A DNA stretch of 64,000 nt from CAKZSB01 sp964573105 (GCA_964573105.1 CAZNIS010000030.1:4176-68175), one strand, 5' to 3'; counted from the stretch's first letter, positions 17,992 through 26,928 are shown. Notes: generated by a model not told the origin, from the sequence alone. A program made the numbers and translations.

Positions 17992-18949
17992 GCGTTGTAT
18001 TTACCAAGTATTCATCATTGTTTCGCTGATGCTTTCGATCAGTGCCTGCAGTCAGGGTGGCAGTGGCTCAGGTGGCGGGATTGGCGGCAGCGGTATCAGC
18101 AACACCGATATAACAGTTGGGACGGTGTCTGGATTTGGCAGTGTGATTATCAGTGGTGAGCGATTCGAAACTGATAGTGCTCGGGTGTTTGTCAGTGGAC
18201 GTCAGGTGGTGGAATCCGATTTGCGGGTGGGCATGGTTGTGACCGCCGCGGTGGATTTGCAGCAGGGGACCGCATCGCGGATCGAATATCTGCCACAGGT
18301 TGTCGGGCCAGTCGATTCCGTCAATGTGCTCACCGGGGAGTTCAGCTTACTGGGGCTGAGCGTACGCTACACTGAATCAACCGTATTCGATGGCTTTGAT
18401 GTCGCCGATATCGCCGATGGTGTGGTCCTGGAGGTTAGCGGATTTTTTGATACCGACGGACTTTTGAGCGCAAGCTTCATTCGAATGGATGCCAATGTCA
18501 GCAACTACTTCGTGCAAGGGGTCGCCAGAGAGGGTGCGGCTGGCATGACATTCGATTTCGACGGGTTTGATTCACTGTTGAGTGGCCTGGGCATTGTTGC
18601 CGATTTCGACATTCCGTTTCTGGACAATCGGCGCGTGTTGGTCAGCCTTCCGATCGACAGCAACATCCCGCAGGCAGGTAATGTCGTCTACGCGGCACCT
18701 CGAATTGAATATTCCCGCGATCAACGCGTTGCGCTGACTGCCCATGTCACTGCCGAGCCTGAAAATAGTCTATTTTCTATCAACTCGGGACTGACCGTGT
18801 TAGTCGATCAGAACAGCGTTCTCCGATTTGCCGATGGCCGGCCGGCGACGCTGAATGACCTTACCGCTAATACGCTGATACGCCTGGCGGGCTCGGTAAT
18901 CAGTACCGACCAACTGATCGCGGCCGAACAGATCGTGATTCGCCAGTAG
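17984..18949 (+). CDS. DUF5666 domain lipoprotein
   Basis: A 321-residue lipoprotein. The signal is followed by lipobox ISAC (VSLMLSISAC), a Gly/Ser-rich linker (GGSGSGGGIGGSG), and then repeated small beta-barrel modules typical of DUF5666: VGTVSGFGSVIISGERFETD, LRVGMVVTAAVDLQQG, VLEVSGFFDTDGLLSASFI and a last one ending QLIAAEQIVIRQ. These OB-like barrels suggest a binding or structural role at the envelope; no activity is known to me. The start overlaps the DUF6502 stop, which implies coupled translation and joint function. Confidence 0.8.
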   Translation: MNKRCIYQVFIIVSLMLSISACSQGGSGSGGGIGGSGISNTDITVGTVSGFGSVIISGERFETDSARVFVSGRQVVESDLRVGMVVTAAVDLQQGTASRIEYLPQVVGPVDSVNVLTGEFSLLGLSVRYTESTVFDGFDVADIADGVVLEVSGFFDTDGLLSASFIRMDANVSNYFVQGVAREGAAGMTFDFDGFDSLLSGLGIVADFDIPFLDNRRVLVSLPIDSNIPQAGNVVYAAPRIEYSRDQRVALTAHVTAEPENSLFSINSGLTVLVDQNSVLRFADGRPATLNDLTANTLIRLAGSVISTDQLIAAEQIVIRQ

Positions 18950-18955
18950 CCGACG

Positions 18956-19879
18956 CTACGACTCCGGCGTTGCGTCGACGATCGGGTGGCGCAGTGATCC
19001 GATACCTTCAACACAGGCAACGATAGTATCGCCCGGCCACATCCACTCCTGCGGGTCGCGGCCGGCACCGACGCCTGCCGGTGTGCCGGTGGCGATGACA
19101 TCGCCCGGTTCAATCGTCATACCGGTTGAGATATCTGCAATCAGTGAGGGTATGTCGAACAACATGTATTTGGTGTTGGAGCGCTGTTTTTCTTCACCGT
19201 TTTTGGTCAGCCACAAGTCGAGGGTGTGTGGGTCCGGGATGTCATCAGCGGTGACGATACACGGGCCGAACGGAGCAAAGCTGTCCTGTCCCTTGGAAAA
19301 TATCCATTGGCCGGAGCGGCGATTGTCGCGCGCCGAGACATCGATCATGACCGAGTAGCCGAACACGTGTGACAGCGCATCTTCCCTGGCGATATGTTTG
19401 CCGCCCGATGCCATGATCACGGCCAGTTCTACTTCCCAGTCGAGCTGTTGGGTCATTTTACTGTCGTGCAAAATAGGCTCACCCGGGCCGATTACCGCAG
19501 TGGGTGGCTTGGTAAACAACACCGGTTTTTGCGGGAGTTCATTCGAGGTATCCAGTGCGCGTGCGCTCTCGGCGACGTGCTCGGTGTAATTGAGCCCGAT
19601 TCCCCAGATATTTTTTCTCGGCCGCTGAATGGGTGCGCACAGGGTTGCCGTGGACGCGGGAATGGAAGTATGGATGGGTGGTGTGTCACCGATTTCTTCC
19701 ACCAGCATTTTCAAAGCGGCAAGACCGGGTCGTCCACTGTCGATAATCCCTAGCATGCTATCGGGAATATCTTCATCGAATGCATTGCCCAGCGACTCGG
19801 CATCGATGATCAGATCGTTGTGTACGACGCCCAGACGAGCTTCATCGTCAATTGTTGCCCGATAGGTGACCAGTTTCAT
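18956..19879 (-). CDS. fumarylacetoacetate hydrolase family protein
   Basis: A 307-residue FAH-family enzyme. A small N-terminal domain is followed by the conserved GLNYTEHVAESAR, the metal-binding acids in LDWEVELAVIMASGGK, VFGYSVMIDVSARDNR, and KGQDSFAPFGPCIVTAD. Family members hydrolyse or decarboxylate beta-diketo acids with a divalent metal. It lies 12 bp after the gentisate 1,2-dioxygenase gene in the same direction, so the likely reaction is hydrolysis of maleylpyruvate or fumarylpyruvate to pyruvate plus maleate or fumarate. The convergent DUF5666 gene ends 6 bp away. Confidence 0.88.
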   Translation of the reverse strand: MKLVTYRATIDDEARLGVVHNDLIIDAESLGNAFDEDIPDSMLGIIDSGRPGLAALKMLVEEIGDTPPIHTSIPASTATLCAPIQRPRKNIWGIGLNYTEHVAESARALDTSNELPQKPVLFTKPPTAVIGPGEPILHDSKMTQQLDWEVELAVIMASGGKHIAREDALSHVFGYSVMIDVSARDNRRSGQWIFSKGQDSFAPFGPCIVTADDIPDPHTLDLWLTKNGEEKQRSNTKYMLFDIPSLIADISTGMTIEPGDVIATGTPAGVGAGRDPQEWMWPGDTIVACVEGIGSLRHPIVDATPES

Positions 19880-19891
19880 TATTGTTCTCGC

Positions 19892-21013
19892 TTAAGTTAT
19901 TTTTTGGTAGCCGTCGTTTTCTGCCAATGCCTCTTCACGGTATAAATCAAAGGCACGCATGACGGGCAAATCGGACAGACAGAACAGGCAGGCGTCGTCG
20001 CTGTCAGAGGCATTGGCGTGCTCGTGCCAGGCCCATGATGGTACGCAAAAAATATCTTTTTCCTGCCAGTCGTAGCGTTTGCCATTGATGATGGAGTATC
20101 CGGACCCTTTGGCAACATGGTACAGATAGCTGCCGGTGTGGCGGTGCGCCCTGGTATGTTCGCCAGCGCGCAGTAACTGCATGGATGCGCCCATCGTACG
20201 CATGACGGGGCCGTTGTTCAGCGGATTGACATATTCCATCAGGTTTCCGTCAAACGGTGAACCTTCGGAGGCGGCGGCATATTTTTGCAGTGATTCGTAG
20301 GTGGGCTCCCACTCGTATTTAAACATCGGGCTATAGCCTTTGGTCCACTCGCCACCGCCCGGTGTCAGGCCCGGGTTGCCCCAGGTTTTGGTCATGTCAT
20401 CGACGGGGTAGGCGACTGGCTCGGAGAGATCCGGGTGAACTTCAAAGAAGTTGGCTTCCATCGCGTTGACGAACGGAATATCGAGCCCATCCTGCCAGAT
20501 ACACGGTGTCCCGCTGGCCTCTACCGCGTGTTCGTGCCAGGTGCCATTCGGGGTGAGTACGAAGTCATTGGCGCCGAGTGTCATCTTGTGACCATCGACG
20601 ACGGTATAGGCGCCTTCACCTTCCATAATGAAACGAATGGCGCTGGCCGAGTGTCGGTGTGCGGTTGCGGCCTCTCCAGGATTCATTACCTGCAGGCCGG
20701 CGTAAATCCAGCCAACGGCGGCGGTGACGTCGCGACGGCCGGGGTTGCTTAAATAGACGACTCGGCGTCCGGCTTTTTCCGGTGTGACCAGTTCCAGCGA
20801 ACGCAGCACGTCATCGCGCAAATCTTTATAGCGCCACACCACGGGTACTGATTGCGATTGCGGTTCCCACGGTTCGATTTTATTCGCAACCGTCCACAGG
20901 GCGCCGGCATTCTTCTGTTCAAGCTCGTCGTAGTAGGCGAGCAATTCGGGCGTGTCTTCGACGTTGGCGCGACCGGCTACGTCTTCGCGATGATTTTCTT
21001 GTCCGCGTGCCAT
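19892..21013 (-). CDS. gentisate 1,2-dioxygenase
   Basis: A 373-residue two-cupin Fe(II) dioxygenase that opens gentisate to maleylpyruvate. The first cupin (~105-175) carries the metal ligands in TAHRHSASAIRFIMEGEG and WHEHAVE; the second (~285-355) has TRAHRHTGSYLYHVAKGSG and SWAWHEHAN. Length and the two-domain layout match gentisate dioxygenases; salicylate and 1-hydroxy-2-naphthoate dioxygenases are close relatives that cannot be fully excluded. The hydrolase gene follows 12 bp downstream. No maleylpyruvate isomerase gene is visible in the window. Confidence 0.87.
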   Translation of the reverse strand: MARGQENHREDVAGRANVEDTPELLAYYDELEQKNAGALWTVANKIEPWEPQSQSVPVVWRYKDLRDDVLRSLELVTPEKAGRRVVYLSNPGRRDVTAAVGWIYAGLQVMNPGEAATAHRHSASAIRFIMEGEGAYTVVDGHKMTLGANDFVLTPNGTWHEHAVEASGTPCIWQDGLDIPFVNAMEANFFEVHPDLSEPVAYPVDDMTKTWGNPGLTPGGGEWTKGYSPMFKYEWEPTYESLQKYAAASEGSPFDGNLMEYVNPLNNGPVMRTMGASMQLLRAGEHTRAHRHTGSYLYHVAKGSGYSIINGKRYDWQEKDIFCVPSWAWHEHANASDSDDACLFCLSDLPVMRAFDLYREEALAENDGYQKIT

Positions 21014-21112
21014 AGATGCAGATCACCTGAGTGTGGGTCTGCTCGAAGCATACAACAGTGTTGGGCGGCGCGTCGGGTGCGTTGCCCGTGAGTCGTCAAT
21101 CGGTGCGTCTGG

Positions 21113-21757
21113 TTACTCTGCGCTGACCGCCTGGCTGACGGATTCGATTACGACTGGTACGACAGGCACATCGGATGCGAATGGTCCCGCTGCTGTGGTC
21201 TCTACCGCGCTGATCTGATCGACTACGTCTTGGCCATCGAGCACGCGACCGAATACGGCGTATCCCCAACCGTTGGCTGTGGGTTCCGTGTGGTCGAGAA
21301 AAGCGTTGTCAACGCTGTTGATAAAAAATTGTGCGGTCGCAGAGTGCGGTTCAATCGTGCGTGCCATGGCAATGGTATAGGCGGTATTGCGCAAGCCGTT
21401 GTCCGCCTCGTTGCGGATCGGCTCCTCAACCGGTTTGCGCACGTAGCTTTGGGTGAACCCTCCGCCCTGGATCATGAAGTTGTCGATCACACGGTGAAAG
21501 ATGGTGCCGTCGTAGTGGCCGCTGTCAACGTATTGCAAAAAGTTCTTCACCGTCGCCGGGGCTGCGTCTTTGTCCAACGCCACCCGAATATTGCCCGCGC
21601 TGGTCTTGATCAGCACCTGCGGCGATACCCGAACGCCGGTGCCGGTGTCGTCGTTGGCCGGTTGTGTGGCAGGAGCGCTGGTGCCACCGCCGCATGCCGC
21701 TACTGACAATGTCGCCAGGGCCAGGAGTGTGGCGGTGAGTTTTCGACGTGACAGCAT
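21113..21757 (-). CDS. peptidyl-prolyl cis-trans isomerase, cyclophilin type, lipoprotein
   Basis: A 214-residue cyclophilin. Starting at the ATG at 21755-21757 gives a lipoprotein signal (LTATLLALATLSVAAC, lipobox VAAC) and then a short linker. The catalytic core is VLIKTSAGNIRVALDKDAAP, DGTIFHRVIDNFMIQGGGFT with the catalytic Arg, and FINSVDNAFLD. It would catalyse proline isomerisation in the periplasm while tethered to a membrane. The frame is open for another 66 codons upstream, but that stretch looks non-coding. The 265 bp to the divergent repeat/Kelch gene holds both promoters. Confidence 0.9.
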   Translation of the reverse strand: MLSRRKLTATLLALATLSVAACGGGTSAPATQPANDDTGTGVRVSPQVLIKTSAGNIRVALDKDAAPATVKNFLQYVDSGHYDGTIFHRVIDNFMIQGGGFTQSYVRKPVEEPIRNEADNGLRNTAYTIAMARTIEPHSATAQFFINSVDNAFLDHTEPTANGWGYAVFGRVLDGQDVVDQISAVETTAAGPFASDVPVVPVVIESVSQAVSAE

Positions 21758-22022
21758 GGTATCTCTAGATGTTGCGAGCTCATCAAGAGTGTAGTTGCGA
21801 TTACAAAAAACGGCGGCTGTGGTTGTGCACAGTGTCGCGGGTACGATGCGAACAGCTTCGGAAAACCGCAATCCAGCCACCTGGTGCTTTGATCTTCGGG
21901 AATCCGGATCACGGCATCCTGGCGGTAAAAATGTCACCCTGACATTGGGAACCAAGAGGTTCAGGGAAGGTTGCCGGGCTGCTATGCGGGTGGCCCGTTC
22001 AGGTTAATCGCTGGAATATACG

Positions 22023-23831
22023 ATGATGAAAATGGCTTTGGCTGCTGGAACGTTACTGTTGTCGCTGACTCAATCTGGCTGGGCTGCGCCGGTTTGCAGC
22101 AGCCCGGGTGCCGATCCGGACAATGACGGTTGGGGTTGGGAGAATGGCGATTCCTGTCGTATGCCAGATGGCCCGGATGCTCCCCAGACCGAGAATTCGC
22201 TATGCTTCGATACCGATCCGGTCGGCGATGGCTGGGGCTGGGACGGCGTAGGCTCGTGCCGCGTCGTCGCACAAAATGAACCCGTATTGCCAATGCAACC
22301 GGCGCAGCCAGTGTCGACGGCCGAGCGCTGCATCGACACCGATCCGGTGGGAGATGGCTGGGGCTGGGACGGGGTAAGCAGTTGTCGGGTAGTCGAGGAA
22401 GTGGTGCCCACCAGTGAGCCCGATTCCACGTCGACTGCTGCCAGTTGCATCGATACCGACCCCGTCGGTGATGGCTGGGGCTGGGATGGCATGTCCAGTT
22501 GCCGCGTTGTCGACCCGGTCGAATCCACGGTCCAATCTGCGGACCCGTCGGCGTCTGGCTGTATTGATACCGATCCGGTGGGCGATGGCTGGGGTTGGGA
22601 TGGCACGCAGTCGTGCCGTGTCGAGGATGCGCGGGTGCAATCCGCAGACGCGGTCGAACCTGAAGTTGCCGCCGCGGCATCCGACTGTGTGGATACCGAT
22701 CCCGTTGGTGACGGTTGGGGCTGGAATGGAAGTACGTCCTGTCAGATCGAAGATGCGGTGACGGAGGTCACGCTCGTGCCGGACAGCAGCACCGCTGCCG
22801 AGCCAGACGCACTGGTGTGTATTGACACAAACCCGCTGAACGATGGCTGGGGCTGGAATGGTGTGACGTCCTGCCGTGTGGAACCGACGCAAAGCGCAGA
22901 GCCCGCACCCGTGGCAGTTGTAAGTAGCCAGGCCTGGACGCCGGTGAACAGCGTCGATGGCAGCCACGCGACAGGGCGACACGAGTCTGGTGCTGTGGCT
23001 TTGAATGACAAAATCTATCTGCTGGGTGGTCGCGGCAATCGGCCGGTTGATGTCTACGATCGCGCGGCGAATAAATGGTACCAGCTTGGCAATCTGCCAA
23101 TGGAGATGCACCATTTTCAACCGGTGGCGCTGAATGGAAAGATCTACGTGATTGGTGCCATGACCTGTTGCTTTCCGAATGAGAGCACCATCGACAATGT
23201 CTGGATCATGGATGCGACAACCGGCGACTGGGAAGCCGGTGCCGCTATACCTGCGGATCGTCGACGCGGTTCTGCTGCTGCGGTGGTGTACAACGATCGC
23301 ATCTATATTGTCGGGGGCAACACGCGCGGACACTCAGGCGGTGCCGTTGCCTGGTTTGATGAGTTTGACCCTGCCACCGGCAACTGGCGTGCACTTGCCG
23401 ATGCACCCAACGCGCGTGATCATGCCGGTGCGGCGATTGTCGCTGGTCGCCTGGTCATCAGTTCAGGGCGTCGAACCAGTCAACCCGATACCTTTGGCAA
23501 TACAGTGGCGGCAACGGATGTCTATGACTTTGCTAACGGCAAGTGGTCTGCGGCCAGTGCGATACCAACCCAGCGCGGTGGGGCAATGTTTGCCGCTATT
23601 GGCAATGAATATCTGGTGATCGGCGGTGAATCTAACACGCATTTTAATGCGCATGCAGAGGTTGAGGCATTTGATGTGACCAGTGGAAGCTGGCGCAGAC
23701 TGCCATCACTGCTCACCGGTCGACACAGCGGTGGAGCCGCGGTGTTGAGCGATGGCGTGCATGTGGTGGCTGGTGCCTCTAACCGTGGTGGCGGCAGTGA
23801 GATCAGCTCACATGAAAAGCTGAGCCCGTAG
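22023..23831 (+). CDS. secreted Cys/Trp-repeat and Kelch-propeller protein
   Basis: A 602-residue exported protein. A signal peptide (MALAAGTLLLSLTQSGWAA) precedes seven copies of a 19-21-residue module of the form C-x-D-T-D-P-V-G-D-G-W-G-W-(D/N)-G-x-x-S-C (residues 25-284), separated by 15-30-residue Ser/Pro/Val linkers. The C-terminal half (~300-602) is a Kelch-type beta-propeller with six blades such as KIYLLGGRGNRPVDVYD and RIYIVGGNTRGHS. The DGWGWEN-x-SC module resembles modules attached to polysaccharide-active enzymes in marine gammaproteobacteria (CBM10-like), so binding to a glycan surface is a fair guess. No enzyme domain is seen. Confidence 0.85.
   Translation: MMKMALAAGTLLLSLTQSGWAAPVCSSPGADPDNDGWGWENGDSCRMPDGPDAPQTENSLCFDTDPVGDGWGWDGVGSCRVVAQNEPVLPMQPAQPVSTAERCIDTDPVGDGWGWDGVSSCRVVEEVVPTSEPDSTSTAASCIDTDPVGDGWGWDGMSSCRVVDPVESTVQSADPSASGCIDTDPVGDGWGWDGTQSCRVEDARVQSADAVEPEVAAAASDCVDTDPVGDGWGWNGSTSCQIEDAVTEVTLVPDSSTAAEPDALVCIDTNPLNDGWGWNGVTSCRVEPTQSAEPAPVAVVSSQAWTPVNSVDGSHATGRHESGAVALNDKIYLLGGRGNRPVDVYDRAANKWYQLGNLPMEMHHFQPVALNGKIYVIGAMTCCFPNESTIDNVWIMDATTGDWEAGAAIPADRRRGSAAAVVYNDRIYIVGGNTRGHSGGAVAWFDEFDPATGNWRALADAPNARDHAGAAIVAGRLVISSGRRTSQPDTFGNTVAATDVYDFANGKWSAASAIPTQRGGAMFAAIGNEYLVIGGESNTHFNAHAEVEAFDVTSGSWRRLPSLLTGRHSGGAAVLSDGVHVVAGASNRGGGSEISSHEKLSP
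22095..22874 (+). repeat. seven in-frame Cys/Trp modules
   Basis: Seven copies within the preceding gene, each starting and ending with Cys and holding the core DGWGW. Copies 2 to 5 are near-identical (C-I/F-DTDPVGDGWGWDG); copy 1 (ADPDNDGWGWENGDSC) and copy 7 (CIDTNPLNDGWGWNG) are divergent, as expected from internal duplication with the ends oldest. Confidence 0.9.
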
Positions 23832-23845
23832 GCAGGACCGATGCA

Positions 23846-24580
23846 TCAACGATCCAGTACAAACAAATAGCCTTTGCCGCGGACTGTCTTCAGGTAGTTC
23901 TCGTTGGACGGTCCGAGTTTTTTTCGGATTTGTGAGATCGTGATATCCACAAACCGGCTTTGGCCGTCGTAGGGCAGGTTGCGCAGGTGCATGAAAATCT
24001 GGTCGCGGGTTACAATAGTGCCCGCTTTTTTAGCCAGGTAGACCAGCACGTCGAACTCAGGTGTGGTCAGTTCGAGTAACTGATCTTTCAGGCGCACCGT
24101 TCGCGATGTTTCACTGATTTTCAAGTCTTTGAATACCATGTTCCCCGAGGTCGTCGGGTCTGCCGCCAGCGGTGCGGAGTCGTCACTGTGACTGCGTCTG
24201 AGAAGGGCTCTGATTCTCGCCAGCAAGACGCGTGGCTCGACGGGTTTTTGCACATAGTCATCTGCGCCCACTTCGAGCCCAACCACGTGATCCACCGAGT
24301 CGCCAGACGCGGTGAGGATTAAAATAGGGCCATGGTAGTGGTGGCGAACTTCACGGCAGATGCTGATGCCGTCCTTGTTCGGTAGCATCAAATCGAGTAT
24401 CACAAGATCTGCCTGAACGCTGCAAATGCGCTCGACGGCGTTGAGGCCGTCGGGTTCGATGCTGACGTTATAGTGATTGGTGATCAGGTACTCCTGTATC
24501 AGTGCACCCAGCTCGGCATCGTCTTCGATCAGCAAAATAGACTTCTGCCGTCCCTGCCCGTTAGCGGAATCGATTGACAC
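23846..24580 (-). CDS. OmpR/PhoB-type response regulator
   Basis: A 244-residue regulator: receiver domain (residues ~14-125) with acidic pocket IEDDAE, phosphoacceptor Asp63 in ILDLMLPNKDG, Thr in LILTASGD and Lys in DYVQKPVEPR; then a winged-helix DNA-binding domain (~150-244) with LLELTTPEFDVLVYLAKKAG and VDITISQIRKKLG. It starts with GTG (24578-24580), whose first base is the last base of the upstream gene's TAG stop, so translation is coupled. The kinase, an acidic exported protein and this regulator form one operon, resembling RstBA-like systems. Confidence 0.93.
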   Translation of the reverse strand: MSIDSANGQGRQKSILLIEDDAELGALIQEYLITNHYNVSIEPDGLNAVERICSVQADLVILDLMLPNKDGISICREVRHHYHGPILILTASGDSVDHVVGLEVGADDYVQKPVEPRVLLARIRALLRRSHSDDSAPLAADPTTSGNMVFKDLKISETSRTVRLKDQLLELTTPEFDVLVYLAKKAGTIVTRDQIFMHLRNLPYDGQSRFVDITISQIRKKLGPSNENYLKTVRGKGYLFVLDR

Positions 24581-25361
24581 TAGTCGTCACGGCCCCCACT
24601 GTTATCGTCGCCTTCGTCGCCTTCGTCGCCTTCGTCGCCTTCGTCGCCTTCGTCGCCTTCGTCGCCTTNNNNNNNNNNNNNNNNNNNNNNNNNNNNNNNN
24701 NNNNNNNNNNNNNNNNNNNNNNNNNNNNNNNNNNNNNNNNNNNNNNNNNNNNNNNNNNNNNNNNNNNNTCGTCGCCTTCGTCGCCTTCGTCGCCTTCGTC
24801 GCCTTCGTCGCCTTCGTCGCCTTCGTCACCTTCGTCGCCTTCACCACCATCGTACTCCTCACGATCGAATTCCGGATCGCCGAAGCTTGTCTCATCGGCC
24901 GATTCTTCGCCCTCGTCGAAGTCGTCATCCTGTTCATCAAATTCGTCCTCTTCATCGGGTTCGAACTCGCGCGTGTCGTCATCTATCGTCGATTCGCGCC
25001 GTCGTTCGGTACCTGCCGAAGAATCTACTGCCGGCTCGTTGTGCTGGCGTGTGGCTGTGGCGCTGCCGATTGGTCGGCTTGCCGTGTCGGTTGTGGTTTC
25101 GTGCGGTGATCGGCGCGCGTCATCCAGACCGATCAGTTCCTGCAAAATTTGAACTTCAAGTTCTACTTCGAGTTGTTGCGGGCGAGTGGTCGCTGACTCG
25201 CCGTTGATAATGGAAATTAGCTGCCGGGTCTCGAATGTCTCGTCCCACCAGACTTCTGGCTGTGGGTTGTCTTCACTCGCGTGAACGGCACTACAACAAC
25301 TGATGATCAGTGCCGTGATACCGATCAGGCTGCGTCGGGTTGATGTGGGCGATTCAGGCAT
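24580..25361 (-). CDS. exported acidic (EGD)n repeat protein, interrupted by gap
   Basis: Starts at ATG 25359-25361, overlapping the kinase stop by 8 bp. A signal peptide (RRSLIGITALIISCCSAVHA) is followed by a ~75-residue soluble region (VWWDETFETRQLISIING), a very acidic stretch with EPDEEDEFDEQDDDFDEG, and a tandem Glu-Gly-Asp tract encoded by GGCGACGAA units. Beyond the gap the same EGD frame ends DDNSGGRDD and TAG at 24580-24582. The 100-N filler breaks the frame on paper only. The mature protein is periplasmic, disordered and strongly negative, suggesting cation binding. No family recognised. Confidence 0.75.
24605..24842. repeat. 9-bp tandem repeat with assembly gap
   Basis: Units of TCGTCGCCT on the plus strand run about seven deep on each side of the 100-N gap (24669-24768), with a single TCGTCACCT variant on the right. 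The gap almost certainly reflects a collapsed or unresolved repeat, so the true copy number is unknown. Confidence 0.95.
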
Positions 25362-26928
25362 GAGGTTTTGCCATTGTCGCACCAGTGTGTGGAAACTCGA
25401 CAGTGAACAGCGCGCCGCCCAGCTTGCTGCCGGCAACCTCAATGTAGGCGTCGTGCAATTTGACAATACGCCTGACGATGGCAAGCCCCAGTCCGTATCC
25501 ACCGGTTTGACTGTTGCGACTGGTATCAGCGCGAAAGAATGTATTGAAAATCTTGTCGCGATCGTCGCGACCGATGCCCGGTCCGTCATCCTCAACCATT
25601 ACGGTAATACCGTCGCGATGATCAATTGCGCTGATTGCCACTGACGTACGCGCGTGCTTGCAGGCGTTATCTACCAGATTTTGCAGCAAACGGTTGATGT
25701 ACCGCTGATTGCCCCACAAACGGCATGCTGCGGTATTGGATTTGTCGATGGTCAATGCCGGATAGAGTTCTGTCAGTGCATTGGTGACGCGCCCGACTTC
25801 GGTGGGCATATCCAGCCATTCACGATCCAGAGTTTGCAAGCCACCGAGTGTATGATGTTGCAATACCTCCTCGACCAGTGCCTGCATTTCATCGATATCA
25901 CTCTTCAGTCCGCTCGCTCTTTGCTTTGAGGTATCGCAGGTGGTCTGTTCAGTCATCATCTCGAGGCGAAAGCGCATACGCGAAAGCGGGGTGCGGAAAT
26001 CGTGTGATACGGCCTGAATCAGGTTGCGTTCGCCCGTCAATAGATTTTCAATTCGCGTTGCCATTGCGTTGAAGTGATGCCCCAGACTTGCGATCTGATC
26101 ATTGCCTGCCAGCGCGACGCGCGAGGCGAGATCACCTTCGCCAAATCGCTCGACAGTGGAATCGATGACGGCAAGCCGATTTTCGAGCTGGCTGACAAGC
26201 CAGTATGACACCGCGACGATTAATGCCATCGTCAGTGCCAGCATGGCGATTACCAGTTGCACTGGCAAACTCTGAAATTGTGCTATCGGGCCAAATACGA
26301 CGACCTGGTTTCTGGTGTTCAGTGGTGCATAGACAACAAAGGAGTCATTGTCGATGGAATCGTATGACACAACTACAGAGTTGCGTTGCAAGCGCGATAG
26401 CTGTTGTTGATCCAGATTCAGCGCTGCGATGTTGTCTATTCTAATCGGTGATTCGGAATACTGACGCAGATCATCAAGCGACACGGTATCGTCGCGTCGA
26501 CTCAGCTCAGAGACCAAAAGCAGCGCATGGCCGCGGTATTGCTGTTCGGTCAAGGCGGGCAGTGACAGCAGGTAACAATGGTCGTCCCCCTCGGGCAGAC
26601 ACCATTGAATATTCTCGCCCTCAATTTTTGCAGGCTTTCCCTGTTGCAGGTTGCGCCGTTGAGCCGGTCGCAGACCTGTCGAAAGATCGTCAAGGTGGGT
26701 GCGTGTCTGGGTGGCGCCGATCAACCGTGCGACGATCTCCATATAGCGTTCTCTACGCGTATCTGGCTGGCGTGCCAACGAGTCGGTGATCAACTGATAG
26801 GTGCCGGCCAGTGTTCGCATCTCGTAGTTGGGTCGACGACTGGAATAAGACCACGCGTAGAGTGCGTAGGTCAGCAGCCCCGCCAGCAGGACCGAAATGA
26901 ATATGCCGGAGTAGATTCGAGCGAACAT
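25354..26928 (-). CDS. sensor histidine kinase
   Basis: A 524-residue inner-membrane kinase. Membrane segments lie at residues ~8-28 and ~228-250, enclosing a ~200-residue periplasmic sensor. A HAMP domain follows (VERFGEGDLASRVALAGNDQI), then HisKA with phosphorylated His309 in VSHDFRTPLSRMRF, and the ATPase with N box LLQNLVDNACKHA, G1 VEDDGPGIG and G2 GYGLGLAIV. It heads the operon and overlaps the acidic protein gene by 8 bp. The periplasmic domain contains two Cys (WCLPEGDDHCYLL) and presumably meets the exported acidic protein. Confidence 0.93.
   Translation of the reverse strand: MFARIYSGIFISVLLAGLLTYALYAWSYSSRRPNYEMRTLAGTYQLITDSLARQPDTRRERYMEIVARLIGATQTRTHLDDLSTGLRPAQRRNLQQGKPAKIEGENIQWCLPEGDDHCYLLSLPALTEQQYRGHALLLVSELSRRDDTVSLDDLRQYSESPIRIDNIAALNLDQQQLSRLQRNSVVVSYDSIDNDSFVVYAPLNTRNQVVVFGPIAQFQSLPVQLVIAMLALTMALIVAVSYWLVSQLENRLAVIDSTVERFGEGDLASRVALAGNDQIASLGHHFNAMATRIENLLTGERNLIQAVSHDFRTPLSRMRFRLEMMTEQTTCDTSKQRASGLKSDIDEMQALVEEVLQHHTLGGLQTLDREWLDMPTEVGRVTNALTELYPALTIDKSNTAACRLWGNQRYINRLLQNLVDNACKHARTSVAISAIDHRDGITVMVEDDGPGIGRDDRDKIFNTFFRADTSRNSQTGGYGLGLAIVRRIVKLHDAYIEVAGSKLGGALFTVEFPHTGATMAKPHA

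Noticed and set aside
22070..23333. Long open frames opposite the Cys/Trp-repeat gene
   Set aside because: They are the periodic reverse of the repeats and show no independent protein features.
24605..24842. Regular repeats resembling a CRISPR array
   Set aside because: The 9-bp units are contiguous, have no spacers and lie in frame in a coding sequence.
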